Of a stretch of DNA of 15,938 nucleotides, positions 1 to 8,308 are shown in pieces. Every line of letters starts with the position of its first letter. Position 1 is the stretch's first letter. The stretch covers positions 1 to 15,938 of the forward strand of contig JBBRUG010000119.1 in the NCBI GenBank assembly GCA_038247995.1, in the 5' to 3' direction. This DNA comes from JBBRUG01 sp038247995. Its GTDB lineage: Bacteria > Chloroflexota > Chloroflexia > Chloroflexales > Chloroflexaceae. A model generated the notes under the pieces. It was not told the DNA's origin. It ran no database searches and saw nothing but the letters and a program-made list of their open reading frames with translations. The translations under genes and the position numbers were made by a program.

Positions 1-161
1 CCCAATGCGCTATTCCCCGCATCCCCCCAACCCCCTGCTCCCTCACGTGGAGCAGGGGGAGCCGCCGCAGATTCGGCGTCCTGATGCTGTCGGAAGCCCC
101 GCTCCCGCTCAGGGAGCGGGGTTGGGGGTGCGGGCAACGGCGAAAACCCTACACCTGAGAG
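1..161 (-). repeat. Miniature repeat element, copy 1, cut by the window edge
   Basis: This is about 97% identical to the inverted copy at 8359-8518; I count roughly five differences over 160 bases. It contains two strong hairpins, 31-59 (11-bp stem CCCCCTGCTCC, 7-nt loop) and 97-121 (10-bp stem CCCCGCTCCC, 5-nt loop). The terminal motif ending CACCTGAGAG at 152-161 matches the terminal inverted repeat of the complete copy. About 32 bases of the other end lie outside the window. The element stops 6 bases past the stop codon of the TetR gene, so its hairpins may end or stabilise that transcript. It encodes no credible protein and looks like a non-autonomous (MITE-like) element. Confidence 0.8.
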
Positions 162-167
162 CAGCCC

Positions 168-779
168 TCAGCCCTCAGCCCGCGCAATCCCGCGTCGAAA
201 TACTTCGGCAACCGTATCGGCCATGAGCGCCGGTTCGGGGCTACCAGCGCTACTGAGGCGGCCCACATTCGGCGAGACGATCAGCGCATTAAAGATGCGC
301 ACCACGCTCGGTACATCCATGGCCGGATCGATCTCGCCGCTGGCGATTGCCTCGCGCACGCTATCGACGACCAGTTTGTCGATCGCGCAGAGATGGCTCT
401 GCGACGCAGGGCTGGCTTCCAGCAGCCGGACAACTTCCGGAAGCCAGATCTGCATTGCGTCGGCGCCTTGCTCCAACTGTAAGAGCACGGCAGCGCGTAA
501 GAGTTCAACCAGGCGGTTCAGCGGTGTCTGTCCGGCAACTACGACCTCAACCATTGCGTAGATGCGTTCCATCAACTTAATCGCCATCGCGACGATTAGT
601 TCATCTTTGCCGGCTGGAAACTGGCTGTAGAGCGTCGGTTTTGAAACCCCGACACGGGTGGCGAGTTCATCCATGGAGAGCGCAGCATAACCCTTCTCGG
701 TCATCAGGTTGTGGGCCGCCTCCAAAATCTCGTCGCGCAGCATTTGTCGGCGCCGCTCACGTAGGCTGTGGGTTGTCAT
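168..779 (-). CDS. TetR/AcrR family transcriptional repressor
   Basis: This 203-residue protein has the normal length for a TetR regulator. The N-terminal helix-turn-helix is clear at about residues 35-54, with MDELATRVGVSKPTLYSQF followed by KDEL, the typical start of the fourth helix. The rest is a helical ligand and dimerisation domain whose ligand cannot be read from sequence. It starts with ATG and is the last gene after the RND pump and its adaptor, 64 bases past the adaptor stop, so it very likely represses its own operon and is induced by a pump substrate. The gene ends in a short tandem repeat (GGGCTGA twice) next to the mobile repeat at 1-161, so the extreme C-terminus may have been reshaped by that insertion. 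Confidence 0.93.
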   Translation of the reverse strand: MTTHSLRERRRQMLRDEILEAAHNLMTEKGYAALSMDELATRVGVSKPTLYSQFPAGKDELIVAMAIKLMERIYAMVEVVVAGQTPLNRLVELLRAAVLLQLEQGADAMQIWLPEVVRLLEASPASQSHLCAIDKLVVDSVREAIASGEIDPAMDVPSVVRIFNALIVSPNVGRLSSAGSPEPALMADTVAEVFRRGIARAEG

Positions 780-843
780 TGCGGCATCTTTCTCAACTAC
801 CTATGCTGTGCCGGGCGCTACATTCGCCCGTACAAGGGCATTT

Positions 844-2394
844 CTACTCGACAATAATTCGCACCCGCGCACTCATCCCGGCCCGTAATTCACCTTGATC
901 GTCGAGGGTTACCCGCACGACAAAGGTGCGAATCGTGCCGGCAATGGTAGCCGTGGGCGCAATATAGGTAACAACGCCGGTGAAGGGCGTGGCGGGCAAC
1001 GCATCAACCGTGACTTCGGCGCGCTGGCCTTCGCGCACACGCGCCACGTCGGTATCGGCGATCGAGACGGTAACGCGCAATTCGCTTACATCAACTACCT
1101 GCACCGCCGCCAAACCGGGCGCGCCGGTGACACTGTCGCCCTCATCAATCCCGACGATCGAGACGATGCCGGCAAACGGTGCGTTCAAGGTAGCTTTGTC
1201 GAGGTTCAGACGAGTAGCTTCCAGTCCGGCTTCGGCGGCGCGAACCTGCGCGAGCGTTCCGGCGAGGGTTGCGTTGGTCGGATCGGCGAGGACGCGGGCA
1301 AGGTTGGCCTGTGCGGCCTGCACGCCGGCCTGCGCGCCGGCCAGGCTACCCTGGCGCTGTTCACCACGCAGACGTTCCAGGTTCGCCTGGGCGCTCGCCA
1401 CTTGCGCCCGCGCACCAGCTAACTGGTCGGTTGTGGCTCCATCGACCACCCGCTGAAGCGCGGCTTCGGCATTGGCTACCTGCGCATTTGCCGCCGCTAG
1501 GCCGTCAACCTCGTTCTGTACGGCCTGATCGTAGCTCAGCCGGGCCTGCGCGAGAGCGGTTTCGGCGTTCTGCACGCGGCGTAAAGCCTGTTCTTCGGCG
1601 GCAACGGCTTCCTCGGGAAGGTCGCGCCCAAAACGACTCAGCGTATTTTCCAGCTCTCGATTATCCCAATAAATATCCGAGTAGGCTTGCTGGGCGTCGC
1701 GCAGCGCGTTGGCTGCCGTGCCAATCTGAAGTCCAGCGTTGGATTTGGCCGCCGAAAGGTTGGTGCGCTGCACAGCGAGGTTTGCCCGCGCCTGATCGAG
1801 ACCGGCCTGAGCCTGTTGCAGGTCGGGCGTTTCAGGGCCGGCCAGCAGGCGAGTTTCGAGCGCCCGCGCCTGCTCCAACGCGGCTTCGGCAGCAGCGATA
1901 TCGGCGGCAGTTACTCCGCCGCGCGCCTGGGTCAAGCCGGCCTGGGCCTGAGCTACCTGAGCGCGAGCTGCGGCGACATCTTCCGCACTTGCGCCTTCAA
2001 CCAGGCGCTCATAATTGGCCTGAGCCTGGGCGAGTGTCGCTTCGGCCTGGGTTACCTGAAGGGTTAATTCCTGCCCATCGAGGCGGGCCAGGGGCTGCCC
2101 GGCGCTCACCTCGTCGCCCTCTTCGACCAGCACTTCGCCGATCGTGCCTGGGACACGGAAGCTGAGATCGGCACTGCGCAGCGCCTCGATCTCGCCGCTG
2201 GCCGTTACGCCGAGGCTCAACCCCGGCGCCGCCGGCAGTTCGACAGCCTGACTCGCGGCGGTTGGTTCGGGGAGGGCCATGGTGGCCTGTTGTTGTGGAA
2301 TGGCTGTCGATTCGGCGGCAGGTGTGGCACAGGCGCCGAGGGTAAGCGCTGCTGCCAGGGTGAGCAGCGGCACAGCGCGTTTGATAACTCGCAC
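844..2394 (-). CDS. RND efflux periplasmic adaptor (HlyD/MFP family) lipoprotein
   Basis: The 516-residue adaptor partners the RND pump encoded upstream. Residues 1-22 form a lipoprotein signal with lipobox LGAC (Cys22), so it is probably anchored to the outer face of the cytoplasmic membrane. A lipoyl half-motif lies at about 80-106 (GTIGEVLVEEGDEVSAGQPL), followed by an Ala/Gln-rich coiled coil to about residue 400, then the second lipoyl half (LNAPFAGIVSIVGIDEGDSV) and a beta-barrel to the end. The start is GTG (2392-2394), fixed by a TAAGGAGT ribosome binding site at 2401-2408. It is longer than typical adaptors of about 380-400 residues, with the excess in the coiled coil, which holds two related segments (residues 132-154 and 317-339). 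Confidence 0.93.
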   Translation of the reverse strand: MRVIKRAVPLLTLAAALTLGACATPAAESTAIPQQQATMALPEPTAASQAVELPAAPGLSLGVTASGEIEALRSADLSFRVPGTIGEVLVEEGDEVSAGQPLARLDGQELTLQVTQAEATLAQAQANYERLVEGASAEDVAAARAQVAQAQAGLTQARGGVTAADIAAAEAALEQARALETRLLAGPETPDLQQAQAGLDQARANLAVQRTNLSAAKSNAGLQIGTAANALRDAQQAYSDIYWDNRELENTLSRFGRDLPEEAVAAEEQALRRVQNAETALAQARLSYDQAVQNEVDGLAAANAQVANAEAALQRVVDGATTDQLAGARAQVASAQANLERLRGEQRQGSLAGAQAGVQAAQANLARVLADPTNATLAGTLAQVRAAEAGLEATRLNLDKATLNAPFAGIVSIVGIDEGDSVTGAPGLAAVQVVDVSELRVTVSIADTDVARVREGQRAEVTVDALPATPFTGVVTYIAPTATIAGTIRTFVVRVTLDDQGELRAGMSARVRIIVE

Positions 2395-2449
2395 GGAAGG
2401 ACTCCTTATCGATAAAGCACAGGTTACCTATCTCGAAGGGATCGATCAG

Positions 2450-2480
2450 CGGAAGGGGCGTGTCGCCACGCGCCCTTCCG
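2450..2480 (-). other. Intercistronic hairpin between pump and adaptor genes
   Basis: An inverted repeat, CGGAAGGG-GCGTG against CACGCGCCCTTCCG, with a 4-nt TCGC centre and one bulged base, sits in the 101-base gap between the pump stop and the adaptor GTG. There is no T-run after it, so it is more likely a partial terminator, processing site or mRNA-stability element that sets pump-to-adaptor ratio than a full terminator. Confidence 0.5.
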
Positions 2481-2495
2481 CAATGCTACAGGACA

Positions 2496-5400
2496 TTAGT
2501 CGCCCGAAGGTTCGGGTAGGGCGCCGGATACATCGCCGGGCTTCTGGTCGGGCGCGGCGGCGGGTGCGCCGGCGGGCGGTTCGTCTTCGTTGCGGCGGAA
2601 GATGCGCTCAAGCCGCTCAACAGCGCTCTCCATCAGGCTGTAGGCCGTCGGCACAACCAGCAGGGTCAGGATCGTCGAGGTGGTCATACCGCCGATAATG
2701 ACCCAGGCCAGGCCACGCCGGAACTCGCTGCCTTCACCCGTACCGAAAACGTGGATGCCAAGCGCTGTCGGCAGCGCGCCGGCGATCAGCGAGAGCGCCG
2801 TCATCAAGATCGGGCGCAAACGAATCGCTCCGGAGAAGCGCAGCGCCTGATGCTTCTCCATGCCGACACTACGCAGGCGATTGGTGAAATCGACCAGCAG
2901 GATCGAGTTTTTTACCACCAGACCCAACAGCATAATCAAGCCGATCATGCCCGTGATGTCCAGGTCGACGCCGATGATCCGCAGGGCCAGGAAGGCGCCG
3001 ATGAAGCTGAACGGCATGGCCATCATAATCACCAATGGCTGGGTGTACGAGCCGAACTGCGATGCGAGCACCATGTAGACGAAGAGCACTGAGAGCGCCA
3101 TCGCCAGGATCAGCGAGTCGAAACCTTCGGTGGTTTGTTGCGCCGTGCCGACATAGCTCACCACAATATCGCCGGGAATGCCGAGTGCAGCGATCCGGGC
3201 TTGCACATCGGCCTGCGCTTCGCCCAGGTTGCGGCCCTCAAGGTTGGCCCCAATCAGGATCTGATTCAGGCGATCATAGCGCCGCACCGTGGTGGGGCTG
3301 TCGGCCAGCACTACATCGCCGAGCGAACTGAGCGGCACATTGCCCGAGCGCGTGGGAATAGTAATTGCGCCGAGCGATTCAACGCCGCTGCGATCCTCGG
3401 GCTTCAGGCGCACGACAACGTCGGTATCGCGCCCGTCCTCGCGCAGTACTGTGGCAAGCTGGCCGTTGATTAGTGCGCGCACCGAGTTGGCGATATCGTC
3501 ATTGGTAATGCCGAGGTCGCCGATGCGGCCGGGGTTAGCCAGGAAGCGCAGTTCGGGCTTGCCGGCCTGGTAGTTGGTGTCGATATCCACCAGGCCCGGG
3601 GTCTGCCCCATCTCGGCCTGAACCGCTGCCGTAAGCGGCCCCAGTTCGCCAATCGGGCGCGTGGTTTGGAGGCTCACCTGCAATTCACGCCCAGCCACGC
3701 CGGTGCTACTGGGCTGGAAACTTGGCACAGTAAAGGAGAGCCGGGGCAAAAATTCGAGTTGCGGGCGCAGGCGCTCCTGCGTTTCCAGCGTTGGTGTGCG
3801 TCCAACCAGGCTGATGTAGATCTCGGCGCGTTCGGAGTTACCCTGGAAGCCCACCGAGCTTAGCACCGCCTCGACAACCGGCTCGGCCAGGAGCACCGCT
3901 TCAGCCTCACGGGCGATCCGGTTGGTCTCCTCAAGCGTTGTGCCGGGCGGCAACTCGAAGCCCATCACAAATTCGTGCGGATCCTGTTCGGGGAAGAACG
4001 AGAAGCGCAGGCCGGAGGCGACCACACCGCTGAATACAAGGACGAGCACTGCTACGCCCACGACGAGCAGGCGATTGCGCGTTGAACGCAGCGTCCAGTC
4101 GAGCAGATTGCCGTAGGCACGGCCCATCCGACCGGGATCTTCCTGCGCCTCCATCGCCAGCGAGGCGTCACGGTCGTTGGGGTCGAATTGGATACCCTCA
4201 GGCAAGTCGTTGTGGTGCGCCTCGTGGGGCTTGGGCTTGGGCTTCTTGTGGGGGAAGATGTTCGCCGACATCATCGGCGCAAAGGTGAAGGCTTCAACGA
4301 GCGAGAGCAGGATCGCTACCGCGACAACCAAACCAAACGAGCGGAAGACGATGCCGGCGGTGCCTTCAGCAAAAGTAACCGGCACAAACACAGCCACAAT
4401 CGTCAGCGTCATCGCGATCACCGAGAGGGTTACCTCCCAGGTGCCTTTTGATGCCGCAACTGCCGAACTCGCGCCACGTTCGAGGTGGCGGAAAATATTC
4501 TCCCGCACCACGATCGCGTCGTCGATGACGAGGCCGACGCAGAGCGAAAGCGCCAGCAGCGTGATCAGGTTGATCGTTAAGCCGAAGATCGGGAAGAAGA
4601 TGAATGTGCCGATCAGAATGACCGGCAGGCCGGCCATAGTGATGATCGTGCTGCGCAAATTGCGAAAGAAGAACCAGACTACCAGGAAGGCGGCGATCGA
4701 GGCAAAGATGAGTTCTTCGATCGAACTGATCACCGAACTGCGCACCGCCTCCGAGTCGTCGCGGGGGACGGAGTAGAGCAAGTCGGGACGGGCGTCGAAT
4801 ACCTCGCTGAGAGTGGCGCGCACATTGTCGGCAACCTGCACCGTGTTCGTGCCGGTCTGCTTACGCACGTCGAGCACCACTGCATCGGAGCCGTCGAGGC
4901 GCGAGTAAGTGACGCTGTCGGCAACGCCGTCCTCGATTGTGGCCACGTCACCGATGCGATAGGCGGTGCCGGTGATCTGGATGCGCTCAATATCGGCGGG
5001 CGACTGGAGTAAGGAGGGCGCGCGCAGGCCGATTTCCGTCGTGCCAGTGGTAATTGTGCCCAGGCCCAGGTTCGCATTGGCCTGGCGCAGTGCGCCGATA
5101 AGCTGCGTGGGCAGAATGCCATAGGTTTGCAGCTTATCCAGATCCATCAGCACATTGATCTGGCGCGTCTGGCCGCCGCTGACGGAAACCGAGCCGACTC
5201 CTTCGGCGCGCTGAATAAGCGGAACGACTTCATTATCGAGGATGCGGCGCAGTTCCAGCGGCGATTGGCCCTGGGTGCCGGCCACAGCAATCGACATAAT
5301 CGGCGCCTGGTTCGGGTCGAAGCGCTGGAAGACCGGCGTGCCCACACCGTCGGGCAGCGTCGGGATGATACTGTTGACCTTCTCGCGTACATCCTGATCG

Positions 5401-5744
5401 ACGCGAGCAATGTCCGAGCCTTCGACAAATTCCAGCAGTACAAAGGCAAAACCCTCGCTCGATTGCGAAGTGATATGCTCCAACCCGGCAATCGTATTTA
5501 CCGCGTCTTCGATCGGCTTGACCACCTGATCGGCGACGCTTTCCGGCCCGGCGCCCGAGTAGGTTACCGTCACGGAAAAGATCGGCACCTCAATTTCTGG
5601 CAGCAAGTTCACCGGTGTGGTCCGGTAACTCAGGATTCCAAATGTGATCACCGCCAGCATAATCATGCTGATAAAGACCGGCTGACGGATCGCCGTATCG
5701 GAAATCGCTAGACCATTCAGCTTCTCGCGACGGCGAGTTGCCAT
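2496..5744 (-). CDS. RND multidrug efflux transporter (AcrB/HAE1-type permease)
   Basis: The 1082-residue inner-membrane, proton-driven exporter is full length for the AcrB family. The N-terminus has the first membrane helix (about 20-40) followed by the family signature PEIEVPIFSVTVTYSGAGPE. The proton-relay residues are present: Asp408-Asp409 in VGLVIDDAIVVREN (AcrB D407/D408) and Lys945 in LLGLVVKNSILLVDF (AcrB K940). The two periplasmic porter halves and a second set of membrane helices are in the expected order. A charged His/Lys/Pro-rich cytoplasmic linker (KKPKPKPHEAHHND) joins the halves, and the C-terminal tail is Pro/Ala-rich. ATG at 5742-5744 is preceded by GGGAGGG. It is the first gene of the operon with the adaptor and TetR repressor; no TolC-like gene is nearby. 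The substrate is unknown. Confidence 0.96.
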   Translation of the reverse strand: MATRRREKLNGLAISDTAIRQPVFISMIMLAVITFGILSYRTTPVNLLPEIEVPIFSVTVTYSGAGPESVADQVVKPIEDAVNTIAGLEHITSQSSEGFAFVLLEFVEGSDIARVDQDVREKVNSIIPTLPDGVGTPVFQRFDPNQAPIMSIAVAGTQGQSPLELRRILDNEVVPLIQRAEGVGSVSVSGGQTRQINVLMDLDKLQTYGILPTQLIGALRQANANLGLGTITTGTTEIGLRAPSLLQSPADIERIQITGTAYRIGDVATIEDGVADSVTYSRLDGSDAVVLDVRKQTGTNTVQVADNVRATLSEVFDARPDLLYSVPRDDSEAVRSSVISSIEELIFASIAAFLVVWFFFRNLRSTIITMAGLPVILIGTFIFFPIFGLTINLITLLALSLCVGLVIDDAIVVRENIFRHLERGASSAVAASKGTWEVTLSVIAMTLTIVAVFVPVTFAEGTAGIVFRSFGLVVAVAILLSLVEAFTFAPMMSANIFPHKKPKPKPHEAHHNDLPEGIQFDPNDRDASLAMEAQEDPGRMGRAYGNLLDWTLRSTRNRLLVVGVAVLVLVFSGVVASGLRFSFFPEQDPHEFVMGFELPPGTTLEETNRIAREAEAVLLAEPVVEAVLSSVGFQGNSERAEIYISLVGRTPTLETQERLRPQLEFLPRLSFTVPSFQPSSTGVAGRELQVSLQTTRPIGELGPLTAAVQAEMGQTPGLVDIDTNYQAGKPELRFLANPGRIGDLGITNDDIANSVRALINGQLATVLREDGRDTDVVVRLKPEDRSGVESLGAITIPTRSGNVPLSSLGDVVLADSPTTVRRYDRLNQILIGANLEGRNLGEAQADVQARIAALGIPGDIVVSYVGTAQQTTEGFDSLILAMALSVLFVYMVLASQFGSYTQPLVIMMAMPFSFIGAFLALRIIGVDLDITGMIGLIMLLGLVVKNSILLVDFTNRLRSVGMEKHQALRFSGAIRLRPILMTALSLIAGALPTALGIHVFGTGEGSEFRRGLAWVIIGGMTTSTILTLLVVPTAYSLMESAVERLERIFRRNEDEPPAGAPAAAPDQKPGDVSGALPEPSGD

Positions 5745-5763
5745 GCACCCTCCCTATCCTACG

Positions 5764-5813
5764 TAACTAATGACCCAATAGTTATTTATCTAACTTCTTT
5801 ACTATACCGTAAA
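5764..5813 (-). promoter_or_regulatory. Candidate promoter and TetR operator of the efflux operon
   Basis: On the minus strand a possible -35 TTTACG (5808-5813) and -10 GATAAA (5785-5790) are 17 bases apart, upstream of the pump gene. The -10 is bracketed by a perfect inverted repeat AGTTA-N6-TAACT (5780-5795). A further half-site at 5764-5769 forms TAACTA-N9-TAGTTA with 5779-5784. An operator over the -10 would suit repression by the TetR protein encoded at the end of the operon. The stretch is AT-rich against a GC-rich background. The rest of the gap, 5814-6030, shows no gene or strong signal. Confidence 0.5.
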
Positions 5814-6041
5814 GCTATCTGACGAGCAAGTAGGACTTTGGGCTCGATCCAGGCTACCCAAAAGGGGAAGCTTAAGCGGGAAACATAACTTTTCGGGTAG
5901 GCGTTCAGTAGGAGTGCTGTGGTAGGATGCTATAGACCTAAACCTGTCGGGTGTGGCCGATAGCCAATTGAAGCCTGGGAATACCGCTCGGTTGCACCTG
6001 ATCCGTTTTATCAACTCGGGTATACCTGATGGAGGACCAAC

Positions 6042-6587
6042 ATGGCCCGCTTGCCGCTCACTGCCGATCACGCCGACCTCCCCCCCAACATCGCTACCGT
6101 CTATGCGGAGATTCGCCAGGAGTTGGGCTTTGGCATGGTGCCGAACATCTTTCTGGCCATGGCGAGCAACCCGGCCTATTTACGTGCCCAATGGGATCTG
6201 TTCCGGGCAACGATTTTACGTGGCCAACTGCCGCGCACGCTGAAAGAGATGCTCGGCGTGCTGATTTCGCAGCACAACGGCAGTGTCTATGCGCGCGCGG
6301 TGCATCTGCATGGTCTGAGTGCGCTGGGGATGTCGGACGAAGTATTGCAGATGCTCGTCACCGATTATGAGCGCTGCCCGTTGCCTGATCGTGACAAAGA
6401 TATTCTGCGCTTCGGCCTATTGGCGGCCACCAATCCGCTGGCGGTTGATGCAACGCATTATGCGCAGTTGCGCAGCCATGAACTGACCGACAGTGAGATC
6501 TGTGAGGTGATTGCCACGGCGCAACTCTTCACCGGTGTAAATATTTTACCGACGGTATTGCGCTTGAGATCGATCAGCTCTAGCTGA
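6042..6587 (+). CDS. AhpD-like / carboxymuconolactone decarboxylase family protein lacking the catalytic cysteines
   Basis: The 181-residue protein has the all-helical fold pattern of AhpD-like peroxidase-related proteins: an N-terminal PNIFLAMASNPAYLRAQWDLF helix pair, then LPRTLKEMLGVLISQHNG, and a C-terminal helix bundle (LTDSEICEVIATAQLF). In active AhpD relatives the core is N-G-C-x-Y-C-x3-H. Here it reads NGSVYARAVH, with Ser81 and Ala84 in place of both cysteines, while Glu69 and His88 remain. Disulfide peroxidase or reductase chemistry is therefore unlikely and a binding or other role is more probable. ATG follows a GGAGGA site at 6031-6036. Its TGA is directly followed by the ATG of the histidine kinase gene, suggesting coupled expression. 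Confidence 0.85.
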   Translation: MARLPLTADHADLPPNIATVYAEIRQELGFGMVPNIFLAMASNPAYLRAQWDLFRATILRGQLPRTLKEMLGVLISQHNGSVYARAVHLHGLSALGMSDEVLQMLVTDYERCPLPDRDKDILRFGLLAATNPLAVDATHYAQLRSHELTDSEICEVIATAQLFTGVNILPTVLRLRSISSS

Positions 6588-7061
6588 ATGGTAAAGCGCA
6601 AAGCGCATAACAATGGATCTCTGAGCCGTACAACGATTGTAGTCAGTGCTATGCCAATTCGTCCGAACTCAGCCCTTCCCCCTTCGCCAACGCCCAATCC
6701 CGAAGAGTTGGGTCATCAGGTGCGCCGCCTGCTTGCTGAAGCCCAGGCGCTTTCCGCCCGGTTGGCGGCGCTCAATGAGATCGCGACGGCGATTCAGGGC
6801 ACGCTCGATAGCGAATATATTTTTCAGACCCTAGCCACGCAATCACGCTGGCTGATCGATTTTCAGCACTGTTCGGTGGCATTGGCCGAAGGCACCCACT
6901 ATCGCATCCTTGCGTTGCGTCGCGATCAGCCGCCGCTTACTGGGGGTGCTACCCCATTAGTGAAGGTATCATCGGGCGGGCGTTGCGTAATCGACACGAG
7001 ATTCGCCAGGCGCACCTTACCCCCGACACGAGCGTGCCCGCGGGGATGCAGGCCGCGCTGA
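6588..7061 (+). CDS. Sensor histidine kinase, 5' part (N-terminal GAF half) of a frameshifted gene
   Basis: The reading frame encodes a Pro-rich N-terminus, a short coiled segment (EELGHQVRRLLAEAQALSAR) and the first half of a GAF domain (LNEIATAIQGTLDSEYIF to YRILALRRDQPPL). Homology-like sequence ends at about 6946; residues beyond that are out-of-frame and meaningless to the stop at 7059-7061. The GAF domain continues one frame away (YPISEGIIGRALRNR from about 6950), so one base appears lost near the G run 6942-6946. The start is either ATG 6588, which abuts the previous stop, or ATG 6651; neither has a good ribosome binding site. The reconstructed kinase would be about 570 residues from 6588. 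It is a real mutation or a sequencing error. Confidence 0.72.
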   Translation: MVKRKAHNNGSLSRTTIVVSAMPIRPNSALPPSPTPNPEELGHQVRRLLAEAQALSARLAALNEIATAIQGTLDSEYIFQTLATQSRWLIDFQHCSVALAEGTHYRILALRRDQPPLTGGATPLVKVSSGGRCVIDTRFARRTLPPTRACPRGCRPR

Positions 7062-8308
7062 TTGTACCGCTACGTAGTGGCGCCGAGTTGATTGGTACGT
7101 TAAACTTCTTTGTCGCTAATCCCACCCAATACTCCCTCGACGACCTGCGGATCGCCGCCGCACTTGCCGCGCAAGTCTCGGTGAGCCTGCAAAATGCCCG
7201 TTTACATAATGCTGCAACTCAGGCCCGCGATGAACTGCACACTGTGCTGGAATCGATCGCCGACGCCGCAATTGTGCTTGATCGGAATGGGCGGATCTTG
7301 CTGCTGAACAGTGCCCTGCGCGACCTTTTTAGTCTGGTTGTCGATGCCAGAAAGCTGAGCGGCAAACGTGGCCTGGCCGTACTCCAACATCGCGTGGGTC
7401 GAGGCTGCTTAATTGAGCGGGCCGATCTCCACACGCTGCTCCGCCGCTGGGCCAATGATCCGGCGCAGAACACTACTGGTAGTTTACCGCTCACCGACGG
7501 ACGGCACATTGAGTGGGCACGCGCGCCGCTGGTAGGCTCAGGCCAGCATCAGGGCGCGGTGATCACGCTGCGCGATATTAGCGCTCGGGTGGCGCTAGAG
7601 CAGTTGCGCGCCGACATGACCAGCCTGCTCGTCCATGATCTGCGCACGCCGCTTACATCGATCATGATGGGGTTGGATTTGATGCAGGCCTATCGCGACG
7701 AGCCGGAACTGTACAACATGGCCTTTACTACGATTAAGAGCGCCTCGCGCCAGATGCTCGATCATGTAAACACTATTCTTGATCTCAGCCGCCTGGAGGT
7801 CGGTCAACTTGATCCGGATCGAAGCTGGGAAATGTTGCCGACGCTGATCGAAAACACCCTTACACCGCTGCGCACGTTAGCCACGCAGGCGCAACAGGAA
7901 CTGCACATGGCCAATGGCGTCGAGTTGCCGCCGCTCAACCTGGATCGCGGCCTGATCGGGCGTGTGTTGGGCAACCTGGTGGGCAATGCGTTGAAGTTTT
8001 CTCCAGCCGGCGGCAAGGTGATCGTACGTGCGCAACTCAATGCCACGGGTGATCTGGTTGAGGTTGCCGTACACGACAACGGCCCAGGCATTCCGCCGGC
8101 GTTGCGCACGCAGATTTTTGAGAAGTATGCCCAGGTGCGGCGCGAAGATCGCCGGCGCGGCAGTGGGATGGGTTTGTTCTTCTGCCGCCTGGCCGTGGAA
8201 GCCCATGGCGGCCAGATCGGCGTACGCGATGCGCCGGCGGGCGCCGGCAGCGTCTTCTGGTTTACCCTGCCCGTTCTTCCCGCCTACAGCGGCGCGCATA
8301 ACGATTGA
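6983..8308 (+). CDS. Sensor histidine kinase, 3' part (GAF end, PAS, HisKA, HATPase_c)
   Basis: This is the major part of the kinase gene, downstream of the frameshift. The residues cover the end of the GAF domain (GMQAALIVPLRSGAELIGTL), a PAS domain (LESIADAAIVLDRNGRILLL to VITLRDIS), the phosphorylated H-box LLVHDLRTPLTS with His at 7634-7636, the N-box LGNLVGNALKFSP, the G1 motif DNGPGIP, F-box IFEKYAQV and G2 motif GSGMGLFFCR. All catalytic boxes are intact. No membrane helices are seen, so it is probably a soluble sensor of a small ligand, redox state or light. A TTG at 6983 could serve as a start, but the true protein presumably begins upstream through the frameshift. No response regulator gene lies in the window. 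A hairpin at 8309-8332 follows the stop. Confidence 0.88.
   Translation: MRNRHEIRQAHLTPDTSVPAGMQAALIVPLRSGAELIGTLNFFVANPTQYSLDDLRIAAALAAQVSVSLQNARLHNAATQARDELHTVLESIADAAIVLDRNGRILLLNSALRDLFSLVVDARKLSGKRGLAVLQHRVGRGCLIERADLHTLLRRWANDPAQNTTGSLPLTDGRHIEWARAPLVGSGQHQGAVITLRDISARVALEQLRADMTSLLVHDLRTPLTSIMMGLDLMQAYRDEPELYNMAFTTIKSASRQMLDHVNTILDLSRLEVGQLDPDRSWEMLPTLIENTLTPLRTLATQAQQELHMANGVELPPLNLDRGLIGRVLGNLVGNALKFSPAGGKVIVRAQLNATGDLVEVAVHDNGPGIPPALRTQIFEKYAQVRREDRRRGSGMGLFFCRLAVEAHGGQIGVRDAPAGAGSVFWFTLPVLPAYSGAHND

Noticed and set aside
5..226. Short open frame across the repeat at the left edge, and a similar one at 7877-8473
   Set aside because: They arise from the MITE-like repeat sequence and the antisense of the kinase gene; similar peptides only reflect the repeat.
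1269..2165. Long plus-strand open frame (298 codons)
   Set aside because: It is antisense to the adaptor gene, lacks family motifs and has the skewed Arg/Pro/Ala composition of a GC-rich shadow frame.
6938..6960. Programmed -1 frameshift in the kinase gene
   Set aside because: The G run is not a proper slippery heptamer (the P-site would have to re-pair on TGG) and no downstream pseudoknot is evident; a mutation or sequence error is simpler.
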